64,000 nucleotides of DNA, taken from contig NZ_CAJHCP010000006.1 of assembly GCF_904848625.1 (NCBI RefSeq), forward strand, positions 372,001 to 436,000. The letters run 5' to 3'. Positions 26,458-35,294 of the stretch are shown one piece after another. A program made the translations under genes and the position numbers. This DNA is from Paraburkholderia metrosideri (lineage in GTDB: Bacteria; Pseudomonadota; Gammaproteobacteria; Burkholderiales; Burkholderiaceae). Each line of letters starts with the position of its first letter. Positions within the stretch are counted from its first letter, which is position 1. Below the pieces are notes generated by a model. It was not told the origin of the DNA. It ran no database searches and was given only the letters and a program-made list of their open reading frames with translations.

Positions 26458-27006
26458 TTATCGGCTAGTCCAGAACCGCCGCTGAACCTCCATGACCTCG
26501 GACTCCACTTCCGCGACCGGGCCGATCACCTCGACCGTCTTCTGGCAATGATCGAACACGTACCGGCAATCCACGCTCATCGTCGGATTCTCCGAATGAT
26601 CGCCGGTGGCTTCCAGCAAACGCTTCTCGGTCATCCCGAACACGACTCGCCCGATGTTCGCCCAATACATCGTGCCGGCGCACATGCAGCAAGGCTCGAC
26701 CGACGTGTACAGCGTGCAACTCCACAAGTACTCCGGCGTGAAGTTCAGCGCCGCCACGCGAGCCAGCACCGATTCGGCGTGATTGACCGTATCGACGTTA
26801 CCCTGCTCCATCAGCACGGTTTCCTGGTCGGGCCCAACCAGCACCGCGCCAAACGGATGATGACCGAGCAAGGTCGCCCGCTCGGCCACCCGGCTCGAAT
26901 GGCGTAAATGCCGGACGATCTGGGCGGGCGTCGGCGTCAATCCTTGCGGCGGGTAGGCCGGCGCCGCGCTGGCGTCGGCGGCGTCGTTCGAAACGGTCAG
27001 ACTCAC
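26458..27006 (-). CDS. nucleoside/guanine deaminase (CDA fold)
   Basis: 182 residues. Zinc-dependent deaminase of the cytidine-deaminase fold: VNHAESV supplies the zinc His and catalytic Glu (about residues 76-78), and SVEPCCMCAGTMYWANI the two zinc cysteines (about 102-112). The second-motif style PCCMCAGT fits the guanine/tRNA-type nucleoside deaminases rather than cytidine deaminase. It lies 32 bp downstream of a BMP-family binding protein gene, which suggests the pair takes up and deaminates a purine base or nucleoside. Confidence 0.85.
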   Translation of the reverse strand: MSLTVSNDAADASAAPAYPPQGLTPTPAQIVRHLRHSSRVAERATLLGHHPFGAVLVGPDQETVLMEQGNVDTVNHAESVLARVAALNFTPEYLWSCTLYTSVEPCCMCAGTMYWANIGRVVFGMTEKRLLEATGDHSENPTMSVDCRYVFDHCQKTVEVIGPVAEVESEVMEVQRRFWTSR

Positions 27007-27038
27007 GGGCGATCTCCTTTAATGACGCGGTGACGCGC

Positions 27039-28181
27039 TTACTTCGGCAGCGAGCCATCCACGCCTTGCACAAACCAGTTCAGGCGCGACAGGTCAGCAT
27101 CGCTCAACGACTTGCCGGCCGCAACCTTCACCGCGCCCGACTGATCGGAGATCGGACCGGCAAACGGATCGAACTTGCCGGCGATGATGTCATCGCGCTT
27201 CTGGCTCAGCGCCTTCTGCGCCGCAGGCGAAACCGCCTGCGTGTTGATGTCGGCGAGATCGATTGCATTCTCCTTCAGCCCCCACCACACCGGCGTGTTG
27301 TTCCACGAATTCGCCATAACCTGCTGCACCAGATGCGTGTAATACACCCCCCAGTTACTCACGCACGCACCCAGTTGCGCATTCGGGCCGAACTTCTTCA
27401 TGTCGGAATCCCAGCCGAATGCGTGCACCTTCTTCTGCTCGGCGGTCTGCATCGTCGCGGTCGAATCGGTGTTCTGGATCAGCACGTCCGCGCCCTGGCC
27501 AATCAGCGTTTCAGCGGCCTGCTTTTCACGGCCCGGATCGAACCAGCTGTTGATCCACACCACCTTCACGTGCACGTTCGGATTGACCGAGCGCGCGCCC
27601 ATCGTGAATGCGTTGATGTTGCGCACCACTTCCGGCACCGGCACGGAGCCGACAAAGCCCAGCGTGTTCGATTTGGTCGTATAGCCGGCAACCAGGCCGG
27701 CGAGATAGGCGCTTTGATAGGTGCGCACATCATAAGTGGCGAAGTTCGGCGCTTTCTTGTAGCCGGTGGCGTGTTCGAACACGGTGTCCGGGAAATCCTT
27801 CGCGACCTTCAGTTCGAAGTCCTGGAAGCCGAAACTCGATCCCACCACGATCTTGTTGCCTTTGGCGGCCAGATCGCGGAACACGCGCTCCGAATCTGCC
27901 GATTCCGGCACGTTCTCGACGCGTGTGACCTTGATCCTGTCGCCGAACTTCGCCTCGACTTCCTTGACGCCCTGCTCGTGCGCATAGGTCCAACCGGCGT
28001 CGCCCGGATTGCCGAGGTACACGAAGGCGATGCCGACCGGCTGCGTGGTCGCCGCCGCTGCCGCCGTGGCGCTGAACGCGAGAGACGCGCCAACGCTTGC
28101 GCCAAGCGCAGCGGCGAGCACGGTACGGACGGTTTTGATGCGCAATGAACGATTCAATGCACGCGCCAGCTTTGTTTTCAT
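27039..28181 (-). CDS. BMP/PnrA-family periplasmic binding protein
   Basis: 380 residues from the ATG at 28181, with a GGAGAG ribosome site. An upstream in-frame start is rejected because the signal peptide (KTKLARALNRSL...ATAAAAA) begins here. The family marks are IAFVYLGNPGDAGWTYAHEQG (its ends flank the ligand site), VVGSSFGFQD, FEHATGYK and the Trp-rich IQNTDSTATMQ region. BMP/PnrA proteins bind nucleosides or purines for an ABC importer. No permease or ATPase gene lies beside it. The deaminase follows after 32 bp. Confidence 0.9.
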   Translation of the reverse strand: MKTKLARALNRSLRIKTVRTVLAAALGASVGASLAFSATAAAAATTQPVGIAFVYLGNPGDAGWTYAHEQGVKEVEAKFGDRIKVTRVENVPESADSERVFRDLAAKGNKIVVGSSFGFQDFELKVAKDFPDTVFEHATGYKKAPNFATYDVRTYQSAYLAGLVAGYTTKSNTLGFVGSVPVPEVVRNINAFTMGARSVNPNVHVKVVWINSWFDPGREKQAAETLIGQGADVLIQNTDSTATMQTAEQKKVHAFGWDSDMKKFGPNAQLGACVSNWGVYYTHLVQQVMANSWNNTPVWWGLKENAIDLADINTQAVSPAAQKALSQKRDDIIAGKFDPFAGPISDQSGAVKVAAGKSLSDADLSRLNWFVQGVDGSLPK

Positions 28182-28291
28182 GGACTCTCCGAAGTGGGTT
28201 GAAGAAGCCTGCACGGGGTTCGCGGAACACCCGGAGCAAGCCTCCAGCATGGGGGCCATATTCGAAGACCAATTTCAGCGGAAAAAATGTT

Positions 28292-28316
28292 ATTCGTTAT
28301 CCCACCCATAACGAAT
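28292..28316. promoter_or_regulatory. perfect 9-7-9 dyad in the BMP/SDR divergent spacer
   Basis: ATTCGTTAT and ATAACGAAT are exact inverted copies separated by CCCACCC. The site is 111 bp before the BMP-family gene and 155 bp before the SDR gene. It has the form of a transcription-factor operator, LysR- or TetR-like in size. Confidence 0.6.
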
Positions 28317-28361
28317 CGCGTATTTTGGTATGTCGCAGACGGCTTACGGGAGGGCCAGCAA

Positions 28362-28386
28362 ACATGTTCGATAACTTCGAACATGT
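28362..28386. promoter_or_regulatory. perfect 10-5-10 dyad upstream of the SDR gene
   Basis: ACATGTTCGA and TCGAACATGT are exact inverted copies around TAACT, 85 bp before the SDR start codon. The centre lies exactly 70 bp from the centre of the neighbouring dyad at 28292-28316, and the sequence is different, so two regulators may act here. Confidence 0.6.
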
Positions 28387-28470
28387 ACATCGGAAAAGTG
28401 GTACGGCAAGCGTGCCGGCGAAGCGCACTATCGCAATCACCAACCCGCAACACTCTTTCGGAGAAACAAA

Positions 28471-29220
28471 ATGACTCGCTTCCAAGGGAAATCGGTTCTC
28501 GTCACCGGCGGCAGCAGCGGTATCGGCTTTGCAGCAGCCAAAGCGTTCGCCAGCGAAGGTGCACGCGTCGTCATCACCGGACGCGATGCGGATGCGCTCG
28601 ACACCGCACGGGCCGCACTCGGCGCTGATGCGATCGCCGTGCGCAACGACGCCGGTTCGGTCGCGGCGGCCCGCGAACTGGCAGCGGCGATCGGCGCGGC
28701 CGGCATCCGCCTCGACGCGGTGTTCGTCAATGCAGGCACCGCAAAATTCGCGGCGTTCGCCGATGTGGATGAAGCCTTCTGGGACGCGACCTTCAACACC
28801 AACGTCAAGGGCGCGTACTTCCAGATTCAGGCGCTGCTGCCGCTGCTGAACAAGGGCGCGTCGATCGTGATCAATGGCTCGATCAACGCGCATATCGGCA
28901 TGCCGTCGTCGTCGGTGTATGCGGCGAGCAAGGCCGCGGTGATTTCGCTGGCGAAGACGCTGTCGGCGGAATTGCTGCCGCGAGGCGTGCGGGTCAACGT
29001 GGTTAGCCCAGGTCCGGTTCAGACGCCGTTGTATGGCAAGCTCGGGCTCGACGCTGCGCAACTCGAAGCCACCGCTGCGCAGATTCTTCAGCAAGTGCCG
29101 GTCGGCCGCTTCGGCACGCCGGACGAAATTGCGTCGACCGTGCTGCATCTGTCGGCGCCGGAATCGGCGTTTATCGTCGGCACGGAGATCATCGCGGACG
29201 GCGGCATGAGCCAGCTTTGA
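28471..29220 (+). CDS. short-chain dehydrogenase/reductase
   Basis: 249 residues, classical SDR. NAD(P)-binding TGGSSGIG (residues 12-19), VNAGT (about 90), the catalytic Ser in INGSINAH (about 137) and YAASKAA with Tyr and Lys (about 150-154) are all present. The C-terminus ends GGMSQL. The ribosome site is CGGAGAAAC. Such enzymes oxidise or reduce alcohols, aldehydes or ketones; the substrate cannot be told. Two long dyads upstream suggest tight inducible control. It diverges from the BMP-family gene. Confidence 0.92.
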   Translation: MTRFQGKSVLVTGGSSGIGFAAAKAFASEGARVVITGRDADALDTARAALGADAIAVRNDAGSVAAARELAAAIGAAGIRLDAVFVNAGTAKFAAFADVDEAFWDATFNTNVKGAYFQIQALLPLLNKGASIVINGSINAHIGMPSSSVYAASKAAVISLAKTLSAELLPRGVRVNVVSPGPVQTPLYGKLGLDAAQLEATAAQILQQVPVGRFGTPDEIASTVLHLSAPESAFIVGTEIIADGGMSQL

Positions 29221-29274
29221 CGCCGGTTTGGGCGACGCCAGCCTGAGGCCGGCAACGCCTGGCAGTCCGCGGAT

Positions 29275-29305
29275 GCGGCACGGCGACGGGGCCTTGCCGT
29301 GCCGC
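29275..29305. other. hairpin between convergent SDR and winged-helix genes
   Basis: GCGGCACGGC and GCCGTGCCGC form a perfect 10-bp stem with an 11-nt loop. There is no T-tract, so termination activity is uncertain. Confidence 0.4.
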
Positions 29306-29311
29306 CGCGGG

Positions 29312-29620
29312 TCAGTGAAGACTCGGCGGCGGCTGGGTCTCGCCGCCGCCCTCGGCCTCATCGCTGCCGAACAGTTCCGCGCACAGTTCCTCGCCAATCT
29401 CGCTCAAGCGCGCGGACCCGGTGCCTTCCTCGTTGAACGAGGTTTCCACGAAGCCATTGTCGACCAGCGCCGTCAACTGCCGCCGCAGGCCGCTCATCGG
29501 CACGCCTGCCTGCTTCGACAGCTTCGCGAGCGACCACGTGCCGCCCGGCGTCTGCTGATGCGCACGCCAGAGCTGCGCCAGGATGGCAACCAGAACCGGG
29601 TCGATGTCATCGTCTTCCAT
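29312..29620 (-). CDS. small winged-helix DNA-binding protein
   Basis: 102 residues. The central part (about 28-80: [21 protein letters not shown] then [26 protein letters not shown]) has the spacing of a winged helix-turn-helix: recognition helix followed by a beta-hairpin wing. The family is not certain; MarR- or ArsR-like is possible. It lies 22 bp downstream of the MocR-type gene on the same strand, so it may be part of that regulatory unit. Confidence 0.6.
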   Translation of the reverse strand: MEDDDIDPVLVAILAQLWRAHQQTPGGTWSLAKLSKQAGVPMSGLRRQLTALVDNGFVETSFNEEGTGSARLSEIGEELCAELFGSDEAEGGGETQPPPSLH

Positions 29621-29642
29621 AGGTGCGTCTCCTCGTGTTGCG

Positions 29643-31136
29643 TCACGCCATCTGCGTGACCAGCTCGCCCAGGGTCTTCAGCGCCGCCTCGCTTTGCGCC
29701 GTCCACGGGTAGCTGTAGTTAAGCCGAATAAAATGACGGTAATCGTTTCGCGCCGAAAACATCATCCCCGGCCCAACCGTGATGCTGCGCGCGAGCGCCG
29801 CCTGATAAAGCTGCATCGAATCGATGCGCCGCGGCAACTCCACCCATAAAACATAACCACCCTGCGGGGCCGACATCCGCGTGCCGACCGGAAAGAACCG
29901 CTGCACCAGCGCCATCATGATGTTGGCCTGCTGCCGATACACCTTGCGCACATGCCGCAAGTGACGATCGTAACCATCCTGCCGCAAATAATCAGCGACC
30001 GCGACCTGCGGCACCGAAGGCGTAGTCAGCGTATTCAGGAACTTCAGCTTCTCGACCTGCGCGCGGTAGCGTCCCGGCATCGCCCAGCCGATCCGGTACG
30101 ACGCGGTCAGGCTTTTCGAAAACGACGCACAGTGCAGCACCAGACCCTGAGTGTCGAAGTTCTTCAGCGTCGACGGCCGGGTCTCGCCGTAATACAACTC
30201 CTGATACACATCGTTCTCAATCGCCGGAATCTCATGGGCCGCGAGCAGTTCGACCAGTTGACGCTTGCGCTCGTCGGGCATCTGGAAACCGAGCGGATTC
30301 TGGAAGTTCGGCATCACCATGCAGGCGGCGATCTTCTGCTTCGCGATTACCTGGGCGAGCGCGTCGATATCGATACCGTGGACCGGATGCGTCGTCACTT
30401 CGATCGCGCGCATGCCGAGGCGCTCGATCGCGTGCAGCATCGCGTAATAGGTCGGCGACTCGACCGCCACCGTATCGCCAGGCTTGGCGACCGCCTGCAG
30501 GCTGAGGTTGATCGCCTCCGTGGCGCCGAGCGTGATGATGATTTCATCGGGATCGACCGGCACGCCGTTCTCGGCATAGCGCCGTGCAATCTGCCGGATC
30601 AACTCCGGGTTGCCCGGCGGCAAATCGTCGATCAGGTTCCAGCTTGCGTGGCGTCGCGCAATCGCATTCGCGTACTGGTTGATGCGCCGCCACGGGAACA
30701 GCGACGGATCGGGATACGGCGAGCCGAACGGCACGGCGTCGTGCGCGCGAATGCTGCGCAGCGTGGACAGCACCAGCCGGCTCACGTCCACGGTAGCCGC
30801 CACTGGCGGCGCCTCGCGCGCCCGCTTACCGCCAGCGGCCGGCGAGGCATCGGGCGCGAGCGCCTTCGCCGCCGCGTCGCGCACGAAATAGCCGGATTGC
30901 GGACGGCTTTCGACAATCCCCCGGCTTTCCAGCAACGCGTACGCGTGCAGCACCGTCTTGATGCTGACGCCGTACTGCTGGCTTGCCTGGCGCACCGAAG
31001 GAATCCGCTCGCCCGACGCGAACACGCCGCGGCGCACGGCTTCGGTCATCTCGTCGGCGAGTTTTTCGTACAGTTTCAAGGACCTGGCTCGGGCAGCGCG
31101 TGGTTTGGAGTGCCAGTGTATGCCCAAATCGAACAA
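29643..31136 (-). CDS. MocR-type GntR regulator with aminotransferase domain
   Basis: 497 residues. An N-terminal GntR winged helix (about 20-90: [28 protein letters not shown], read in two parts, then [19 protein letters not shown]) is fused to a fold-type I aminotransferase domain (about 120-490). The PLP lysine lies in [16 protein letters not shown], and the Asn/Tyr contacts are in MPNFQNPLG and [11 protein letters not shown]. MocR proteins use PLP-aldimine chemistry as a sensor (for example PdxR, GabR). It diverges from the YdeP-type gene across 111 bp, which makes that gene a plausible target. Confidence 0.9.
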   Translation of the reverse strand: MFDLGIHWHSKPRAARARSLKLYEKLADEMTEAVRRGVFASGERIPSVRQASQQYGVSIKTVLHAYALLESRGIVESRPQSGYFVRDAAAKALAPDASPAAGGKRAREAPPVAATVDVSRLVLSTLRSIRAHDAVPFGSPYPDPSLFPWRRINQYANAIARRHASWNLIDDLPPGNPELIRQIARRYAENGVPVDPDEIIITLGATEAINLSLQAVAKPGDTVAVESPTYYAMLHAIERLGMRAIEVTTHPVHGIDIDALAQVIAKQKIAACMVMPNFQNPLGFQMPDERKRQLVELLAAHEIPAIENDVYQELYYGETRPSTLKNFDTQGLVLHCASFSKSLTASYRIGWAMPGRYRAQVEKLKFLNTLTTPSVPQVAVADYLRQDGYDRHLRHVRKVYRQQANIMMALVQRFFPVGTRMSAPQGGYVLWVELPRRIDSMQLYQAALARSITVGPGMMFSARNDYRHFIRLNYSYPWTAQSEAALKTLGELVTQMA

Positions 31137-31247
31137 CTGTACCCCTCCGTTTTCCAGTTTTCTGTATGCAGCGCAACAATTGGAACACAGTAGGCTGGCA
31201 GGTATTGGCTATCAAGCCTCGTCCAGACCGTCTCCGGCGGCATCATC
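31137..31247. promoter_or_regulatory. divergent control region, MocR / YdeP-type gene
   Basis: 111 bp between two divergent start codons. On the minus strand it carries two directly repeated TACAG motifs (in ATACAG and GTACAG, about 28 bp apart). MocR regulators often bind direct repeats, so these are candidate sites. No consensus promoter could be fixed. Confidence 0.35.
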
Positions 31248-33563
31248 ATGAAGAAACCTGACGCTCGTATCGAACCGTACACACACCCTGCTGCGGGCTG
31301 GGGGGCGCTGAAGTACGTCGCCATCAACCTGATCAAGGAAAAGGTCACGGGCGGCAACTACCGCACGCTGCTCAAGCAGAACCAGCCGAACGGCTTCGAC
31401 TGCCCCGGCTGCGCGTGGCCGGACCGCGAGCATGCGTCGACCTTCGAGTTCTGCGAGAACGGCGTCAAGGCCGTCGCCGCCGAAGCGACCAGCAAGCGCG
31501 TGACCCCCGCGTTCTTCGAGCAGCACACGGTCGAACAACTGATGGCGCAGTCGGACTTCGAGCTGGAACAGCACGGCCGCCTGACCGACCCGCTGGTCTA
31601 TGACGCGTTGCGTGACCGCTATGTGCCGATCGGCTGGGACGAAGCATTCGATCTGATTGCACGCCATCTGAAACAACTGGACGACCCCGACCGCGCCGCG
31701 TTCTACACGTCCGGCCGCGCCAGCAACGAAGCCGCGTTCCTGTACCAGTTGTTCGTGCGCATGTACGGCACCAACAACTTCCCCGACTGCTCGAACATGT
31801 GCCATGAAGCCACCAGCCGCGGCTTGCCGGGCACGGTCGGCATCGGCAAGGGCACGGTGACGCTCGACGACTTCGAACACGCCGATACGCTGCTGATCTT
31901 CGGGCAGAATCCCGCCACCAATCATCCGCGGATGCTGGGTGAATTGCGCGAATGCGCGAAGCGTGGCGCGACTATCGTGTCGATCAATCCGCTGAAAGAG
32001 CGCGGCCTCGAGCGCTTTGCGAGCCCGCAGCATCCGGTCGAAATGCTGACGATGGGCAGCACGAAAATCAGCTCCGTGTTTATCCGCCCGAAGATCGGCG
32101 GCGATTTCGCGTTGATCAAAGGCGTCGCCAAACGCGTGATCGAGCTCGATGACGAAGCGCTCGCCTCCGGGCTCGAGCGCGTGCTCGACGTCGGCTTCAT
32201 CGCCGAACACACGGTCGGCTTCGACGCGTTCGCCGACGACCTGCGCGCCGAGAACTGGGACACCATCGTCGCCGAAGCCGGTGTGCCGTTCGACGAGGTG
32301 CTGAAGCTCGCCGACATCTACGTGAAAGGCCGCGCCGTGATTTCGACGTGGGGCATGGGCATCACCCAGCACAAGAATTCGGTGGCCACCGTGCAACTGC
32401 TGTCGAACCTGATGATGATGCGCGGCAATATCGGCCGCCGTGGCGCCGGTCTGTGCCCGGTGCGCGGACACTCGAACGTGCAGGGCGACCGCACCGTCGG
32501 TATCGAGGAAAAGCCGACCCAGGCGTTTCTCGACCGCCTCGGCCAGGCCTACGATTTCGAGCCGCCGCGCGAACACGGATTCGACGTGGTCGAAACGATT
32601 CACGCGATGCTCGAAGGCAAGGTGAAGGTGTTCATCGGTCTGGGCGGCAATTTTTCGATTGCGACGCCTGACACGCCGCGCACGTGGGAAGCCATGCGGT
32701 CATGCGATCTGACCGTGCATATCACGACCAAGCTGAACCGCAGCCACCTGATTCATGGCCGCGACGCGCTGATCCTGCCGACCCTCGGCCGCACCGAAAT
32801 CGATTTGCAGAACGGCGTCGCGCAAGGCGTGACCGTCGAGGATTCGATGAGCATGGTGCATATCTCGTACGGGATGAACAAGCCGGCGTCGGAGAACCTG
32901 TTGTCGGAAATCGCTATCGTCGCGCGCATGGCGCACGCGACGCTCGGCAGCGCAAAAGTGGACTGGCTCGCTCAGGCTGCGGATTATTCGCTGATTCGCG
33001 ACGGCATCGAAAAAGTACTCGACGGCTTCCAGAACTACAACGAACGGTTGAAAAATCCTGGCGGTTTTCATCTCGGCGTCGCGTCGCGCGATCGGGTCTG
33101 GAAAACGCCGACCGGCAAAGCGCAATTCATGGTTCACGCGATTGCTGTCGACACGCCGATTCATCAGGCGCGCAAGGAACATGGCGAGCGGCTGATGACG
33201 CTGATGACCACGCGCTCACACGATCAGTACAACACGACGATTTATGGGCTCGACGACCGTTATCGCGGCGTCTACGGTCAACGCCGGGTGCTGTTCGCGA
33301 ATAAGGACGATCTGGCCATGCTGGGTTTTGCCGCCGGACAGTGGGTGGATATCACCAGCGTATGGGCCGACGGTGTCGAGCGTCGCGCCGATGGTTTTCT
33401 GCTGGTCGAATACGACATTCCGCGCGGTTGTCTGGGGGCTTATTATCCGGAAACGAATCCGCTGGTGCCGCTCTCTTCGGTCGCCGACGGCGCGGGCACG
33501 CCGACGTCCAAATCGATTCCGGTGTTGTTGAAAGCGTCGGCGGTTCAGGCGATGGCGGCCTGA
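31248..33563 (+). CDS. FdhF/YdeP-type molybdopterin oxidoreductase
   Basis: 771 residues. Member of the DMSO-reductase superfamily in the YdeP branch. The N-terminus has NGFDCPGCAWPD (Cys52, Cys55) and FEFCENG (Cys69) for an iron-sulfur cluster. Then come the pterin-binding part YTSGRASNEAAFLYQLF, HEATSRGLPG, FGQNPATNHPRML and VRGHSNVQGDRTVG, and a C-terminal molybdopterin dinucleotide domain (about 640-765). E. coli YdeP supports acid resistance, and its substrate is unknown. No fdhD gene or electron-transfer subunit lies beside it. The divergent MocR-type gene is the probable regulator. Confidence 0.88.
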   Translation: MKKPDARIEPYTHPAAGWGALKYVAINLIKEKVTGGNYRTLLKQNQPNGFDCPGCAWPDREHASTFEFCENGVKAVAAEATSKRVTPAFFEQHTVEQLMAQSDFELEQHGRLTDPLVYDALRDRYVPIGWDEAFDLIARHLKQLDDPDRAAFYTSGRASNEAAFLYQLFVRMYGTNNFPDCSNMCHEATSRGLPGTVGIGKGTVTLDDFEHADTLLIFGQNPATNHPRMLGELRECAKRGATIVSINPLKERGLERFASPQHPVEMLTMGSTKISSVFIRPKIGGDFALIKGVAKRVIELDDEALASGLERVLDVGFIAEHTVGFDAFADDLRAENWDTIVAEAGVPFDEVLKLADIYVKGRAVISTWGMGITQHKNSVATVQLLSNLMMMRGNIGRRGAGLCPVRGHSNVQGDRTVGIEEKPTQAFLDRLGQAYDFEPPREHGFDVVETIHAMLEGKVKVFIGLGGNFSIATPDTPRTWEAMRSCDLTVHITTKLNRSHLIHGRDALILPTLGRTEIDLQNGVAQGVTVEDSMSMVHISYGMNKPASENLLSEIAIVARMAHATLGSAKVDWLAQAADYSLIRDGIEKVLDGFQNYNERLKNPGGFHLGVASRDRVWKTPTGKAQFMVHAIAVDTPIHQARKEHGERLMTLMTTRSHDQYNTTIYGLDDRYRGVYGQRRVLFANKDDLAMLGFAAGQWVDITSVWADGVERRADGFLLVEYDIPRGCLGAYYPETNPLVPLSSVADGAGTPTSKSIPVLLKASAVQAMAA

Positions 33564-33581
33564 CATATAGCGGTTTTTTCG

Positions 33582-33618
33582 GTCATGCGCGTCGCATCGC
33601 AAACCTGACGCGCATGAC
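33582..33618. other. 12-bp-stem hairpin between convergent genes
   Basis: GTCATGCGCGTC and GACGCGCATGAC form a perfect stem with a 13-nt loop, between the YdeP-type gene and the convergent ygjP. A T-run (GGTTTTTTCGG) precedes rather than follows it on the plus strand, so it is not a classical terminator on either strand. Confidence 0.45.
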
Positions 33619-33620
33619 GT

Positions 33621-34124
33621 TCAACCCTGACTCTTCGTCAAATCGCGATGCGTCAGATAAAGACGCAGATCGAATTCAATCTGATGGTAGCCCGGCTGCA
33701 TGAACTCGCAGAGCCGGTAGAAAGCCTTGTTGTGATCGCTTTCCTTCAGATGCGCGAGTTCGTGCACCACGATCATCTTCAGAAACTCCGGCGCCGCGCC
33801 TTTGAATAGCGACGCAATGCGGATTTCCTTCTTCGCCTTCAGCTTGCCGCCCTGTACGCGGGAAATACTCGTGTGCAGCCCTAGCGCATGGCGAACTACG
33901 TCGAGCTTGCTGTCGTATGTGACCTTGTCGATCTGCTCCGCGCTGCGAAGGTGTTCGCGCTTCAACTCCGCGCAATACGTGTACAGCGCACGATCCGTTT
34001 GCACGTCATGCGTGCGCGGATATTTCGAAGACAGGTAAGAACCCAGTTGCTCGTCGGCGATGAGTTTCCTCACCTTCTCCTGCAAAGGCGCCGGATAGCC
34101 GGTCAGGTATTTCAGGTGCGACAT
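33621..34124 (-). CDS. ygjP: YgjP-family metal-dependent hydrolase
   Basis: 167 residues from the ATG at 34124, exactly the length of E. coli YgjP and with MSHLKYLTGYP matching its start. An in-frame start 87 bases upstream would add unrelated sequence. The zincin motif VVHELAHLKESDHNKAFY (HExxH plus a third ligand His) lies at about residues 118-135, and LHTSISRVQGGKLKAKKEIR is also conserved. Family: YgjP/SprT-like (DUF45) peptidase fold, target unknown. It follows the upstream unknown gene by 2 bp, so the two form an operon. Confidence 0.9.
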   Translation of the reverse strand: MSHLKYLTGYPAPLQEKVRKLIADEQLGSYLSSKYPRTHDVQTDRALYTYCAELKREHLRSAEQIDKVTYDSKLDVVRHALGLHTSISRVQGGKLKAKKEIRIASLFKGAAPEFLKMIVVHELAHLKESDHNKAFYRLCEFMQPGYHQIEFDLRLYLTHRDLTKSQG

Positions 34125-34126
34125 GA

Positions 34127-34777
34127 TTAAACGAGGCAATCTTCCCAATACCGCAGCGGATCGCGGTGGTCGGGAAATTTCTTGTCGAGCCAGTCGGAAA
34201 CGAGCTTCCACTGCGGATGATTCGGGCCGCTGCGGGTGTCCCAGAACGAGTCCTTGAGCACCGCATTTTTACTCGCGCGATCGCGGACGACGATCCGGCA
34301 GTGATCGTCCGAATCGTGAAATTCGGCCTTCAGATAGTAGCGCGGCAGGATCTGCAACGCGGCGCCTTCAACGAGCCGCCCTTCCGCCCGCACCACGCCG
34401 CCGCGCTCGATGCGCAGCACGCCGTCCACCGACTTGTCCGCGCGCCAGCCGACCGGCAGTCTCACCACGCACTCGTTGCTGCCGATCTTGATCCAGTCCA
34501 TGCGCCAGATGCGGGCCAATGCGTCGCGCATGGCTGCGGCATCTTCATAGCCTGGCGGCAGTTCGATTTCCGGCGGCAGCTTGACGAGTTCGTCGTCGAA
34601 TGGGGAATGGCTGGTCGACCCTTTGAACGGATCGTCACCGAACGGGTTCGACGGACGGCTGGCCGACGTGCTGGTTCGGTTGCCCCTGCTACCCGTGCTG
34701 CCCGTCGTCGCGCCGGGTGGATCCCCGAACAGGCTTTCAGCGGCAAGGCGTGCGCGCTTCGATTTTTCGGTGGGCAT
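34127..34777 (-). CDS. unknown protein, upstream partner of ygjP
   Basis: 216 residues, not recognised. The first 75 residues are a flexible Ser/Thr/Pro/Gly-rich part with SRPSNPFGDDPF. From PPEIELPPGYEDAAAMRDALARIWRMD (two parts) onward it looks globular and soluble, rich in charged and aromatic residues, with KLVSDWLDKKFPDHRDPLRYWEDCLV near the end. There is no signal peptide or membrane segment. The 2-bp gap to ygjP implies coupled expression, so it may work with that hydrolase. Confidence 0.75.
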   Translation of the reverse strand: MPTEKSKRARLAAESLFGDPPGATTGSTGSRGNRTSTSASRPSNPFGDDPFKGSTSHSPFDDELVKLPPEIELPPGYEDAAAMRDALARIWRMDWIKIGSNECVVRLPVGWRADKSVDGVLRIERGGVVRAEGRLVEGAALQILPRYYLKAEFHDSDDHCRIVVRDRASKNAVLKDSFWDTRSGPNHPQWKLVSDWLDKKFPDHRDPLRYWEDCLV

Positions 34778-34908
34778 GAGTTCTCCGTGGGATGGGTTTG
34801 CGACAGGCAGATAAGGGATTTATACACTGATCCGGGCGGCCCGACGCCGGCCGTTTGCAGCCCGTTTGCAGCCCGGGACTGGCGTGGCGCGCGAGCCGAT
34901 CCGCCAAT

Positions 34909-34943
34909 AAAAAACCCGCTCAGACGCGTCTGATGCGGGTTTT
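34909..34943 (-). terminator. terminator downstream of tRNA-Leu
   Basis: AAAAACCCGC and GCGGGTTTT enclose a nested TCAGACG/CGTCTGA stem. On the minus strand the stem is followed by TTTTTTATT. It lies 60 bp after the tRNA gene and probably ends its transcript. Confidence 0.8.
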
Positions 34944-35002
34944 CGCTGTGGTTCCGACGCCATGCAACGCCATGCACCGCCATCCAGTAGGCAACGGGAA
35001 CC

Positions 35003-35087
35003 TGGTGCCGGGGACCGGACTTGAACCGGCAAGCCGTAAGGCGGCGGATTTTAAGTCCGCTATGTTTACCAATTTCATCACCCCGGC
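35003..35087 (-). tRNA. tRNA-Leu (anticodon UAA)
   Basis: 85 nt with CCA encoded. The acceptor stem GCCGGGG pairs with CCCCGGC, with discriminator A. D-loop AATTGGTAAAC, anticodon loop ACTTAAAAT in the stem GCGGA/TCCGC, a long variable arm (CCGCCTTACGGC type) as expected for class II tRNA, and GGTTCAAGTCC as the T-arm. The anticodon is TAA (DNA), decoding UUA. It is the only tRNA gene seen. Confidence 0.95.
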
Positions 35088-35114
35088 AGGGGTCGCAATT
35101 GCGCGTGGTCGCGA

Positions 35115-35143
35115 ATTCTACCACTGCCCGGCGGACGCACCAA
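35115..35143 (-). promoter_or_regulatory. promoter of tRNA-Leu
   Basis: On the minus strand TTGGTG (35143-35138), a 17-bp spacer and TAGAAT (35120-35115). The expected transcript start is about 20 nt before the mature tRNA 5' end. Confidence 0.6.
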
Positions 35144-35252
35144 ACTGGTGTGGCCCACCGCCAGTTCCTCTCCTTCCTGCCGTTTCTCACGACACAAACA
35201 AGACCCGCCCAGGAGTCATCTGGAAGTCACAGAGCTTCCCGATAATCCGCTC

Positions 35253-35270
35253 ACGAAAACGTTTACAACG
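35253..35270. promoter_or_regulatory. LacI-type operator upstream of its regulator gene
   Basis: ACGAAAACGTTTACAACG contains the centre AAACGTTT, the form of operators bound by LacI/PurR-family repressors. It lies about 25 bp before the regulator's start codon, so autoregulation and control of the ABC operon behind it are likely. Confidence 0.5.
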
Positions 35271-35294
35271 ACTTTCACAGCCGGAGCGGAAACC

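Noticed and set aside
31212..32603. 463-codon open frame antisense to the YdeP-type gene
   Set aside because: Shadow frame; the plus strand encodes a complete conserved molybdopterin enzyme.
35003..35087. tRNA-Leu as integration site of a mobile element
   Set aside because: No integrase gene and no second copy of the tRNA 3' end was noticed within the window.
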